From positions 1-58,208 of the forward strand of contig JAFTRX010000081.1 of the NCBI GenBank assembly GCA_017462015.1: DNA of 58,208 nucleotides, given 5' to 3'. The DNA comes from Lentisphaeria bacterium. Lineage in GTDB: Bacteria > Verrucomicrobiota > Lentisphaeria > Victivallales > Victivallaceae. Positions 24,556 to 32,108 of the stretch are shown here, piece after piece (position 1 is the first letter of the stretch; every line of letters begins with the position of its first letter). Both the position numbers and the translations under genes were made by a program. The notes below the pieces were generated by a model. The model was given only the letters and a program-made list of their open reading frames with translations, did not search any database and was not told the DNA's origin.

Positions 24556-25354
24556 AAATCCGGGCATGATCGGAGTGGACTGCTCAGAGTGCGGAAAAAT
24601 CTACGAGATCGAAGAGTTCCGCGGAACCGCCTTTGAGGAGATCTTCCGGAACGCGCTGGAGAAAGAAAGGTGGTGCCCGGAGTGCCGGGAAAAGATCATC
24701 GCCGAAGAAACCAGAGAAAAAGCCGAACTTGCCGAACGTCTGCGCCGGACAGAATTCAAAGCCAATTTGGAAAGAAACCGCGAAGCGATGAATCTGCCGA
24801 GGTACTATGTGTACGACCGGCAGACGGGAGAATTATTCAAAGAGCCCCCGTGCAGATACGTCGCCCAATGGCTCTGGCGTCAACGTAGAGCCCATGTTTT
24901 GCTATCCGGGGTGACCGGTACCGGAAAAAGCACATCCGCGTGCTATGTTGCCTTGAAATTGGCGGAGGAGCTGCAGCACCATGTCAAATATTACACGCTC
25001 GGCAATCTGTTGAGTTTGTGGCGCAGTGCCAGAAAGAGCGAGGATCCGGAAGCCGATTTGAAATTCCTCTGGAGAATTTTCGGAAAAACTGATTTGACCA
25101 TTATCGACGAAGTGATCGGCAAGGCGCGGATAAGTGAATCCGGCCAGGAGCTGCTGTTCGACATTCTGGAAGCGGTCAACAATGGCGAATGCCGGAGCCG
25201 GATCTGGCTGCTGGGCAACTTTTATTCCGGGAGCATTGAGGCGATTTTCGCTGATCCGGAACCGGTCAGAAGGCGGCTGCAGGAAAATTTCAATTGTGTC
25301 CGCATCGATGCGGAAAAAAAGCAAATAGTCAAATTGGAGGTGTACAAAAAATGA
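24536..25354 (+). CDS. DnaC/IstB-like helicase loader ATPase
   Basis: 272 aa. An N-terminal zinc site (CSECGKIYEIEE and WCPECREKI), a helical linker, then an AAA+ ATPase with Walker A GVTGTGKS (125-132) and Walker B LTIIDE (Asp191-Glu192), plus a sensor-like WLLGNFYSG. It would load the host replicative helicase at the phage origin, the lambda P/DnaC role. It overlaps the preceding 57-aa gene. Confidence 0.85.
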   Translation: MTIQPSENPGMIGVDCSECGKIYEIEEFRGTAFEEIFRNALEKERWCPECREKIIAEETREKAELAERLRRTEFKANLERNREAMNLPRYYVYDRQTGELFKEPPCRYVAQWLWRQRRAHVLLSGVTGTGKSTSACYVALKLAEELQHHVKYYTLGNLLSLWRSARKSEDPEADLKFLWRIFGKTDLTIIDEVIGKARISESGQELLFDILEAVNNGECRSRIWLLGNFYSGSIEAIFADPEPVRRRLQENFNCVRIDAEKKQIVKLEVYKK

Positions 25355-25558
25355 GAGAAAAAAAGAAAAACCATCGACCTTTTGGAGCGGATATTGCTGA
25401 ATCACGCGCTGATCAGCACCATCCACTTCAAGAAACCGCTCCCGGCGCTGCAGGAACTCAATGCCGAAATCGAGCAGCACATCCGCGAACTGAAAGAGAT
25501 TCCGTCCGAAACGTCCGACCCGTCCGACCCGGCAGAAAGCGAGGAGCAGAGCAAATGA
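25351..25558 (+). pseudogene. Small early gene with an apparent frameshift at an A7 tract
   Basis: The ATG at 25351 overlaps the loader stop (ATGA) and follows SD GGAGG, but its frame soon departs from the coding-like frame. Removing one A from the A7 run (25358-25364) gives MREKRKTIDLLERILLNHAL and on to SETSDPSDPAESEEQSK, ending in a TGA that overlaps the next ATG at 25555. This is an indel, an assembly error or programmed slippage. Without the shift, the ATG frame runs on into the next gene. Confidence 0.5.
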
Positions 25559-25875
25559 AAAGATATAACGCCGCCGCCGCCGAAAAGACTTTGGCAGCAT
25601 ACAACACCAGTACCGACTATGACCGTCTGCACAAACTTGCCAGGCAGGGATATAAAATCCCCTGCTTTCTCTGGGACAATTTGCACAGCGAAGATACATT
25701 GTTTTTCCGCCTGGCAGTCTGCAAAAAAATCGGCGATTGTGTCGAAATTCTGGAAACCGGCAGATGTTTCATTGACGATATGCCCGGTCTGGAACACTTC
25801 AAGCACCAATGCGAAAAATTGGAACTCCGGTTTATCGTGCCGAATATAAAGGATACTGCAAATGAACGACCTTGA
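25555..25875 (+). CDS. Hypothetical early protein
   Basis: 106 aa (MKRYNAAAAEKTLAAYN start) with Cys residues at LAVCKKIGDCVEILETGRCF. ATGA overlap with the previous gene and a 14-bp overlap with the next. No recognised family. Confidence 0.6.
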   Translation: MKRYNAAAAEKTLAAYNTSTDYDRLHKLARQGYKIPCFLWDNLHSEDTLFFRLAVCKKIGDCVEILETGRCFIDDMPGLEHFKHQCEKLELRFIVPNIKDTANERP

Positions 25876-26848
25876 AAACCTTGTACCGTCTAGGGAACTC
25901 TGCAAACTGATCCCCGCCCGGGAGTTTGAGGACAGTTATTTTGTCTGGGCAAAATTTGACAAATGGGTTATTTTGCTGCGAAACTGCGTTAAAAAAAACA
26001 AGGCATACATAACGGAACCTATCATTTACCCCGCGCCGACCTTGCAGGAGATCATGGAAGCTATCGGCGGTATCAAAGAAATATCTTATCCAGATGAGCT
26101 TAATCCGGGGCGTACTCTCTGCCGCGACCCGCGATTTGAGCCGTCGATTGAATATTTTCCAAATGGAAATGGAAATTTAAGCTGGATTTCTATGCGTTGG
26201 ACAACTTCAATATGGAAGGAGAAAGAAACAAGTGCTACAGCAGCCGCTTTGCGGACATATCTGAGCATTAAGAAAGTGGAAGTCACCATGCCTTGTCCTG
26301 AATGTGGAACATGGATGCATAGCCCGGACGATGAACATCCGGAGTATGAATCTATGGACGATTTCAAAATCAAAATTTCAGAATTCTGCCCGGAGTGCGG
26401 ATTTAAATTTTACGATGAACCATTTTTGTATATCCTTAAGCCTGCTAAAAAATATTTACTCTGGATTGACACCCCTATGGGATCCCGCTGGATAAAAAAC
26501 AAGAAGCCAGTCCGAAGCGAGGAAGAGATGAATAAGATAGTTTGCGATATTTGCGGAGATGAGTTTGTTTGGAAGAAAGGTATGGCGTATTGCAGTTATG
26601 ATTGCCAAGAAAAGGCAAGGCAAAAAAGCAAACAGCAAGCACAAGAACATTGGGAAAAGATAGAAAATAACACACAATGTCCCGTATGTGGTTTTGTTGG
26701 AGTCCATATTGAGAGATGGTGCGACGATGACCACGGTCTTTTGTGGGAAACTTTCTACAAATGCAAAAAATGCGGAAGAATTGCCCGGGATCATAGTTGG
26801 GATAAACAGTCCGCCCCGTCCGAAACGTCCGACCCGTCCGACAAATAG
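25862..26848 (+). CDS. Phage protein with multiple zinc-ribbon modules
   Basis: 328 aa. The first 135 residues resemble a common small phage protein (SRELCKLIPAREFEDSYFVW, APTLQEIMEAIGG). After it come three Cys-pair modules: MPCPECGTW with FCPECGFKF, VCDICGDEFVW with YCSYDCQE, and QCPVCGFVG with YKCKKCGRI. This looks like a fusion of units often separate in other phages. The C-terminus SETSDPSDK is encoded by a 27-bp sequence also present at 25502-25528. Function unknown. Confidence 0.6.
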   Translation: MNDLENLVPSRELCKLIPAREFEDSYFVWAKFDKWVILLRNCVKKNKAYITEPIIYPAPTLQEIMEAIGGIKEISYPDELNPGRTLCRDPRFEPSIEYFPNGNGNLSWISMRWTTSIWKEKETSATAAALRTYLSIKKVEVTMPCPECGTWMHSPDDEHPEYESMDDFKIKISEFCPECGFKFYDEPFLYILKPAKKYLLWIDTPMGSRWIKNKKPVRSEEEMNKIVCDICGDEFVWKKGMAYCSYDCQEKARQKSKQQAQEHWEKIENNTQCPVCGFVGVHIERWCDDDHGLLWETFYKCKKCGRIARDHSWDKQSAPSETSDPSDK

Positions 26849-26886
26849 TCCAGTACTCTAAAAAAACAGGGAAAGGTAAATTTAAA

Positions 26887-28350
26887 ATGAGCATTTTAAT
26901 GTCAGACATCCAGTGTGTCGACAACCGAAGCAAGGATGAAAAATCGGTCAAAGAGCTTGCCGAAAACATCGGGGCTCTGGGGCTGCTGAATCCGGTCACG
27001 CTGCAAAAAAATGACAATGGCAAACATCTCTACAAAGTGATTGCCGGCCGCCGTCGTTTCCGTGCGCTGCAGCTGCTGGAACGTACAGAGCTTAAAGAGG
27101 GAGAGTACCGGATCGTGGAAGCTGATGCGGACATGGTGGCATTCTGCGAAAACTTCCACCGGTCGCAGCTGACCATTCAGGAGGAGCTGGAGCAGTTGAA
27201 GTATCTTTCGGACAAATACGGCAGTCAAAACACTGCTTTCTTTGCCAAAGAGCTGGGCAAAAGTGAAGCGTGGGTACGCACCCGGTTGAGATTGCTGAAT
27301 TTGTCTCCCAGGTGGAAATCCCGTTTGGATGCTGGAGATTTGCCGTTGTCGTATCTCGAAGAGGTCGGCAAATATCCGGTTGAAACTCAGGAAAAAATCA
27401 ATGGATATCGTCTGCAGTATGCCAAAAGTGCCAAAGAAGCAGCCAGGATTATTTCCGAAGAACTTGTTGTAAAACTGCCGAAAAAACATTGGGCAGAGTG
27501 TGACAGCTGTCCGAAAAATCCGGCGACCGACACCTTTTTCTTTTCCGACTGCCCGGCGAGCTGCACCGACCGGGATTGTCTGAATGCCAAACTTGCGGCA
27601 GATTTGGAACCGGTGATAAACAGCTACCGGGAAAAAAGTATTCCGTTATTCATCAAGGATGAGCTTGAAAACTATCGCACGGAGGAATTTTTTGAGAAAA
27701 AATTCAAGATCAAGTTTTTCCATGCCATGGATGAGATCGGCGAAGACAATGTTTTGATCATCTATCCGACACATTTCAAAATCACCCGTGGCACTGTAAA
27801 ACCGTGGGAACGCGACAACGTAAATTTTGCTCCTGTACCGGGGAAAGGTTCCGGGAATAAAACACCCGATGATCCGAAAGTGAAACTGGCTGATCTCGAG
27901 TTAAAACTTAAAGGCAAACGCTGGGCAGCTGCCTTGAGCGGAGTTATGAAATTCCTTGACCAGACAGAATCAGCGACCGATTATGTTTTGAAAAATTTGG
28001 GAGACAATGCCGATTTTCATATTCTGGCACTGATTTTTAAATACGGCTATCGCGGAGAACCTTATTACAAATATACCGAACTGGAAAATTTCAAACCGTC
28101 AGCGGCCGCCGGTGTTTGGCAGAGCACCGCATTGAACAACATTATCATTGAGATACATGAGAGATTAAGGGTCATTCTTCGTGACAACAGTCAAACAGCA
28201 TTGCCTTCATGTAAAAAAGAGTTGTTTCAGCTCACGGGAGATCTGTGTATCGACTTCAAGTCTTATCTTGATACTGCCAAAGAAAATCATCCCGACACTA
28301 AAAAGATCATTGAACTTAAAAAACAGCTTAAGGAGCAAAAACAAAAATGA
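26887..28350 (+). CDS. ParB/Srx-like protein
   Basis: 487 aa. The N-terminal ParB-like domain has YKVIAGRRRFRALQLL (GRRR at 54-57) and CENFHRSQLTIQEELEQL (the ENxxR CTP/DNA box), then a helix-turn-helix (TAFFAKELGKSEAWVRTRL). The rest, with a Cys cluster (CDSCPKNP, CPASCTDRDC), is specific to phage ParB-like proteins of unknown role. No ParA accompanies it, so partition is doubtful; replication or transcription control is likelier. Confidence 0.8.
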   Translation: MSILMSDIQCVDNRSKDEKSVKELAENIGALGLLNPVTLQKNDNGKHLYKVIAGRRRFRALQLLERTELKEGEYRIVEADADMVAFCENFHRSQLTIQEELEQLKYLSDKYGSQNTAFFAKELGKSEAWVRTRLRLLNLSPRWKSRLDAGDLPLSYLEEVGKYPVETQEKINGYRLQYAKSAKEAARIISEELVVKLPKKHWAECDSCPKNPATDTFFFSDCPASCTDRDCLNAKLAADLEPVINSYREKSIPLFIKDELENYRTEEFFEKKFKIKFFHAMDEIGEDNVLIIYPTHFKITRGTVKPWERDNVNFAPVPGKGSGNKTPDDPKVKLADLELKLKGKRWAAALSGVMKFLDQTESATDYVLKNLGDNADFHILALIFKYGYRGEPYYKYTELENFKPSAAAGVWQSTALNNIIIEIHERLRVILRDNSQTALPSCKKELFQLTGDLCIDFKSYLDTAKENHPDTKKIIELKKQLKEQKQK

Positions 28351-28408
28351 CCCACCCCCGTACAGATTTGTACACATCCGTCCCCATCCGTACCCGGGAG
28401 CTGCCCTC

Positions 28409-29041
28409 ATGCCTGGAATGAGATCTCTGCCGCTTCCGGTGGTACTGGAACTGCTGGATAGACTTCCGGAAAAATATGCCTGTCTGGCAGCGATCGGAGT
28501 GCCGACCGGCTGCCGGATCAGCGAGTTGCTTTTGCTGCAGCGGCATGACTTGCTGGATCCGGCCGGTGTATTGCGCAAAGAGATTGCTTTTATAAAATTG
28601 AAGTCGCGCGGAGACAAAGTCATCCGTCGGAGATTGGCGATCCCCGAAGATTATCACAGTTACATATACCGCCACTTGCTGCGCGAAGAGCAGCGGGGCT
28701 ATGATATGCCGGGTGACTGGGTATTCCGGGGGCGGAATGGCAAGCCGTTGAGCCGGAGGACGGCGTATAATTGTTTCCGGAAGATACTGGGTTCAGGTTA
28801 TGGGACACACTGGATGCGGAAAACTTTTGCCCAAGAGATCTTCAAGTTTTTTCTGGAAGAGAATATCAAAGATCCGATGCGGGCACTGGAATTGACGCGT
28901 CGCGCGCTGGATCATAAGCGTCTGGATACGACAGTGCGCTACCTTGGAATCAACGAAAAAGCACTTGAAAAGGCACAAAAAACCGTTTTTAGCAGAGAAA
29001 GGATAATCAATGGGAGAAGAAATTCAGATCAACGTGTATAA
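28409..29041 (+). CDS. Second tyrosine recombinase (catalytic domain only)
   Basis: 210 aa, with all catalytic residues visible: Arg36 (TGCRISELLLL), Lys65 region (IKLKSRGDK), His134/Arg137 (THWMRKTF), His169 (ALDHKRLDTT) and Tyr178 (VRYLG). It has no N-terminal core-binding domain. Start choice: ATG 28409 has a weak SD; ATG 28418 overlaps the stop of a 24-codon ORF (28347-28421) that itself overlaps the ParB stop, so coupled translation from 28418 is also possible. It may resolve replication products or take part in excision. Confidence 0.8.
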   Translation: MPGMRSLPLPVVLELLDRLPEKYACLAAIGVPTGCRISELLLLQRHDLLDPAGVLRKEIAFIKLKSRGDKVIRRRLAIPEDYHSYIYRHLLREEQRGYDMPGDWVFRGRNGKPLSRRTAYNCFRKILGSGYGTHWMRKTFAQEIFKFFLEENIKDPMRALELTRRALDHKRLDTTVRYLGINEKALEKAQKTVFSRERIINGRRNSDQRV

Positions 29042-29216
29042 ATTGATCGGCGACCGCTGTTTTTTGAGTGAAAAGACGGTGCGTACAGCGTTTGCCCGCA
29101 GGCCGATCACCTATCAGACTGCCTGCAAACTGCGTAAGGCGTTGAATTTGCCGACACTGGATTGTTTTCGCATCAAAGTTGACAACCGGGGCAGAAAGAA
29201 ACCCGGCAGCAATTAG
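29010..29216 (+). CDS. Small HTH protein, last gene of early operon
   Basis: 68 aa with an XRE-like HTH (CFLSEKTVRTAFARRPITYQ) and a basic tail (NRGRKKPGSN). SD AAAGGA, with a 32-bp overlap with the recombinase. It could be a late activator or second repressor. It is followed immediately by a strong terminator. Confidence 0.65.
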   Translation: MGEEIQINVYKLIGDRCFLSEKTVRTAFARRPITYQTACKLRKALNLPTLDCFRIKVDNRGRKKPGSN

Positions 29217-29233
29217 TCTGCCGGGCAATGTTT
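29202..29233 (+). terminator. Intrinsic terminator of the early operon
   Basis: 8-bp stem CCCGGCAG / CTGCCGGG (29202-29209, 29218-29225), then CAATG and a T7 run. It separates the rightward early genes from the convergent late genes. Confidence 0.8.
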
Positions 29234-29236
29234 TTT

Positions 29237-29599
29237 TCAGTTTTGAGCGAGCAGAGACATAAACTTTTCGACCGTTTCAAGATCGATGTCGTATGGCTTT
29301 TCGAGGCTTTTCCGGATACGCGGCATGGCAATGACCGGGTACTTCGCCCAGGCATCATCCGGCAGGAGATCGGCCAGGCTCATGGTGATTGTCGGCTGGG
29401 CTTCAAAAGCACCTTTGATTATGCTGTGGAGCTCCTCCGGATTTTTGTTGAGGTCGATACCGTCAAATCCTTTGAGTTTAAAAAAAGAAGTACCGGTCGC
29501 GGCGGCAAGCCCGCCGAGGACAGCGCGGGAAACGGGATCTTTTTCGATCGGGAGAACCTCATCCAAAATAAATTGGGCAAGAGCAGTGTTTACATCCAT
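29237..29599 (-). CDS. Hypothetical late protein
   Basis: 120 aa from MDVNTALAQFILDEVLPIE. Residues include a glycine/alanine turn (GGLAAATGTS) and an acidic C-terminal half. Start at 29599 preferred over upstream codons that run through a hairpin. It is last gene of the late transcript. No family recognised. Confidence 0.55.
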   Translation of the reverse strand: MDVNTALAQFILDEVLPIEKDPVSRAVLGGLAAATGTSFFKLKGFDGIDLNKNPEELHSIIKGAFEAQPTITMSLADLLPDDAWAKYPVIAMPRIRKSLEKPYDIDLETVEKFMSLLAQN

Positions 29600-29633
29600 A
29601 ATAATATAAATTCCTTTCCTTTTTTTGAGCAGG

Positions 29634-29672
29634 ATCCCGTCCGGATGACTCCGGAACGGGATATGATTTTTT
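29634..29672 (+). terminator. Hairpin between late genes
   Basis: ATCCCGT/ACGGGAT outer stem and CCGG/CCGG inner stem, followed on the plus strand by ATGATTTTTT. As read, it would stop rightward transcription that escapes the early terminator. Confidence 0.4.
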
Positions 29673-29678
29673 CGGGAT

Positions 29679-30002
29679 TTACAATCCGGCAACGACACCG
29701 CGCAGGATGCCGTTGATGTACTGCGGATAGACGGTGTAGACCGTTCCGGCAGTCAAAGTTGAGTTCGTCACCAGGGCACCTGCCTGATTGACCAGAGCCA
29801 TGGAACCGCCGCATTTGGGAGCGACGATATTGACGGTGTTGGCGGCGGTCGCTCCGAGAGCGTTGAATTTGACCAGCAGCCCGCGTTGGGTGTACTTGCA
29901 TTTAGTGAGTTCACACATGGAAATACAGCCGCAGGGGGCATGATAGTCAACTGTTCCGAGAGTTCCCTGCAAATTCAGCACGAGAGGACAACAGAGGGAC
30001 AT
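29679..30002 (-). CDS. Hypothetical late protein
   Basis: 107 aa from the ATG at 30002 (SD AGGAGG, 5-nt spacing). Cys-rich N-terminus (CCPLVL, APCGCISMCEL), then a beta-rich alanine/threonine/valine segment (GALVTNSTLTAGTVYTVYP). Small structural or decoration protein is a guess. Confidence 0.55.
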   Translation of the reverse strand: MSLCCPLVLNLQGTLGTVDYHAPCGCISMCELTKCKYTQRGLLVKFNALGATAANTVNIVAPKCGGSMALVNQAGALVTNSTLTAGTVYTVYPQYINGILRGVVAGL

Positions 30003-30017
30003 AGGCACCTCCTTTTC

Positions 30018-30713
30018 TTACTGCTGATTACCATTTCCGCCGTTGCACTTGCTGCAGCGGTCGCCGCAGACGACTTCTCCGGGAACCACAACTTTGGTAA
30101 TGGCGGAAATGCGGGCATTGGTGGCATTGATCGCCTGAGCGTTTCCATCGACTTTGTCAGCAAGACAGGCAACGGAATCGGCAACGCGGTTGATCTTGCC
30201 TTCCATGACTTCTTTTTCCAGTTTGGCTTTTTCCGCCTGGCTTTCCTTGTAGTCGGCAAACCGCTGCTGCAGACATTTGTTTTCGCCTTCCAGGACACCG
30301 AGGCGGCGCTCCAGACCGAGGCTGTACTCAAACTGCTCTTTCTGACCCTGGGTGATAGCTTTATTCAGGTCGGCAACACCCCGGTCGGAATAGTTTTCAG
30401 CTTCGAGCATGGCGATCTTTGCCGCCTGTTCAGCGATTTTCACTTCTGCCGGAGAAAGGCAGGTCGACGCATTGACGGTGCGGCCGAGAAGTCCGGAAAG
30501 AGCGGGCACCATGGCTGCGCAGAAGTTTGCGACATTGCCCGCCGCCGTGTTGCCGCCATTGTTTCCCAGCCACTCTTTGGCGAAGTTGCCGAGACTGATT
30601 ACGGCGGCGGGGATGGCGGTGGCAAGCGCGCCGACGGCAAGGCCGTTGCCCCGGTGGGTATCTTCGACCCAGTAATCTCTGCCGTTGTTGTTCATTTCGT
30701 GAGCTCTGATCAT
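30018..30713 (-). CDS. Late coiled-coil protein, possibly virion-associated
   Basis: 231 aa from MIRAHEMNNN (SD AAAGGAG). Hydrophobic glycine/alanine region at 25-85 (AVGALATAIPAAVISLG, CAAMVPALSGLLG), then a coiled coil (EAENYSDRGVADLNKAI, LGVLEGENKCLQQRF) and a Cys-containing end (CGDRCSKCNGGNGNQQ). The layout of a membrane-active N-terminus and helical rod suggests a minor virion or lysis-linked protein. Confidence 0.5.
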   Translation of the reverse strand: MIRAHEMNNNGRDYWVEDTHRGNGLAVGALATAIPAAVISLGNFAKEWLGNNGGNTAAGNVANFCAAMVPALSGLLGRTVNASTCLSPAEVKIAEQAAKIAMLEAENYSDRGVADLNKAITQGQKEQFEYSLGLERRLGVLEGENKCLQQRFADYKESQAEKAKLEKEVMEGKINRVADSVACLADKVDGNAQAINATNARISAITKVVVPGEVVCGDRCSKCNGGNGNQQ

Positions 30714-30795
30714 ATTGATCTCCTTTACTGTTCCGCAAAATTGTTTGACCGCCGAAAATGAAAGAGCGGAACCTTTATTCATCCCGGCAAAAATT

Positions 30796-31140
30796 TTATG
30801 CCTCGTGAGTCTCTTTCTGCATCAGACAGAAAAAGAGCTTCATGAAATTGCAGAAGATATGAGTATCTCTGCGGCCGCCGAAGAGGCGGTGTTTGGCGGC
30901 GAACTCATAAAGTTCCTCGAGATCCTCCGGATAATCGCCGGTAGCTTTGCGCAACTCTTTTTGAGCATCGGTCATCACCTCGTGAGTTTTGGCGGCATAA
31001 CCTTCGGCGTTGCCGGGAATGTGATGTTCCTGGCGCTGCGCCGGCATGCGTTTGCGCACTTCGTGGTAGATTCTCCGGGCCTCCTCCATGTCGATTTCGA
31101 CCATAGAGCCGTCAGTTGTTTTGATTTGCATCATCATCAT
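30796..31140 (-). CDS. Hypothetical late protein
   Basis: 114 aa beginning with a run of Met codons; the first ATG is chosen because AGGAGG lies 7 nt before it. Mostly helical (MEEARRIYHEVRKRM, AQKELRKATGDYPEDL). It overlaps the lipoprotein gene by 29 bp. No family recognised. Confidence 0.55.
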   Translation of the reverse strand: MMMMQIKTTDGSMVEIDMEEARRIYHEVRKRMPAQRQEHHIPGNAEGYAAKTHEVMTDAQKELRKATGDYPEDLEELYEFAAKHRLFGGRRDTHIFCNFMKLFFCLMQKETHEA

Positions 31141-31489
31141 TGCGTGCCTCCTTTGTTACGGCGTTGATAACCTTGTCCATCCGGGCTTTGTCTCCGGACG
31201 CGAAAAATATTTTGCGTTTTTTTGTCCTGCTTTTGGAGTTGAAGATGCTGGCATCCTCGCTCTCTTCCAGACGGAAAACTTCAGTGTTGCCGGTGATACT
31301 GGCGTAATCCCCTGAGACGAAGAGGCTCGTCATTTCCGGAGTCTGGGTAGTGGTGTCAAGTCCGACTCTGCCGTAGACAACGGTACCGCTTCCGGAGATG
31401 GTTTTTCCGGCAATGCCTTTAGCTACGGGGTTATTGCAGCCGGTCAAAAGTAAAGTTATTGCTGCGGCGATAAGAAGTTTTTTAGTCAT
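31112..31489 (-). CDS. Phage lipoprotein
   Basis: 125 aa with a signal and lipobox LLTGC (Cys18). The mature part has the pattern VVYGRVGLDTTTQTPEMTSL and FVSGDYASITG, then EESEDASIFNSKSRTKKRK, which recurs in small late-gene lipoproteins of podoviruses. Candidate outer-membrane-side component of a lysis cluster with the two genes upstream; unproven. Confidence 0.6.
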   Translation of the reverse strand: MTKKLLIAAAITLLLTGCNNPVAKGIAGKTISGSGTVVYGRVGLDTTTQTPEMTSLFVSGDYASITGNTEVFRLEESEDASIFNSKSRTKKRKIFFASGDKARMDKVINAVTKEARNDDDANQNN

Positions 31490-31501
31490 AGTAATTCTCT
31501 C

Positions 31502-31708
31502 CTATTTTTGGTGGGGGTGAAGTTCGTTGATCTGTCGTTGTAATTTATCCACATCCTCGCGGCAGGGGCACTTCTCCTGACGGTCCGCACAATCATCGAA
31601 ACCGACTTTGCCGCTCAACCGGAGTTCGATCTTCGTGAGCTTGTCCGACAGCTTCCAGATGCCGGTGATAAGCACCACGATAAGTCCGAGCCACTCATAC
31701 GTTGTCAT
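31502..31708 (-). CDS. Small TM/coiled-coil protein, possible holin or i-spanin
   Basis: 68 aa: MTTYEWLGLIVVLITGIWKL gives one N-terminal TM, followed by a short helix (SDKLTKIELRL) and a Cys-containing coiled end (ADRQEKCPCREDVDKLQRQI). It lies 12 bp before the lipoprotein gene, an inner-membrane/lipoprotein pairing typical of spanins, or of a holin accessory. Confidence 0.5.
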   Translation of the reverse strand: MTTYEWLGLIVVLITGIWKLSDKLTKIELRLSGKVGFDDCADRQEKCPCREDVDKLQRQINELHPHQK

Positions 31709-32096
31709 CAGCTGCCTCCTTGTAATTAAAGGACAAGTGCCCGCCCATCCTGAGCAGATAGTAATTCCCTTTTGCGATCGCACCAAGCAGCTTACGGACA
31801 AAACTGGACGAATACTTGGCTTCGATACAGCGGATGCTGTTGGCGAGGAAAGCGCGATCCGCGCGCTCGCGGTCCTGCCATGAGCCGCCACGGAAGTATA
31901 CCATATCATGTATGGCAGCAGGAGGCGCGAACACGGGGAAGAGGAAGCTGATTACCTTCCGGGTAATGCGCAGCCACCCCGGCCCCAAGCCGTTGCACTC
32001 AGCCAGAGCGGTATCGGTATCGAGCAGCAGCTCCCAACCTTCAAGGCTCAGCTCTTTGGCGATAGCGAGTATTTTTTCGAGTTTTTTTACAGTCAT
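31695..32096 (-). CDS. Phage protein with HD-Y-AD pattern (PLA2/DUF1353-like)
   Basis: 133 aa. CNGLGPGWLR, then FAPPAAIHDMVYFRGGSW and RERADRAFLANSI follow the pattern of a small phage family with a phospholipase-A2-like arrangement (Cys/Gly loop, HD, Tyr, AD). It overlaps the TM gene by 14 bp. Enzyme activity unproven; it may be the lysis enzyme of this phage, as no standard lysozyme gene is visible. Confidence 0.5.
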   Translation of the reverse strand: MTVKKLEKILAIAKELSLEGWELLLDTDTALAECNGLGPGWLRITRKVISFLFPVFAPPAAIHDMVYFRGGSWQDRERADRAFLANSIRCIEAKYSSSFVRKLLGAIAKGNYYLLRMGGHLSFNYKEAADDNV

Positions 32097-32108
32097 TTTT
32101 TACCCCTT

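Noticed and set aside
25294-25875. 193-aa open frame spanning three early genes
   Set aside because: It joins a shadow of the helicase loader, an out-of-frame small gene and the real 106-aa gene at 25555.
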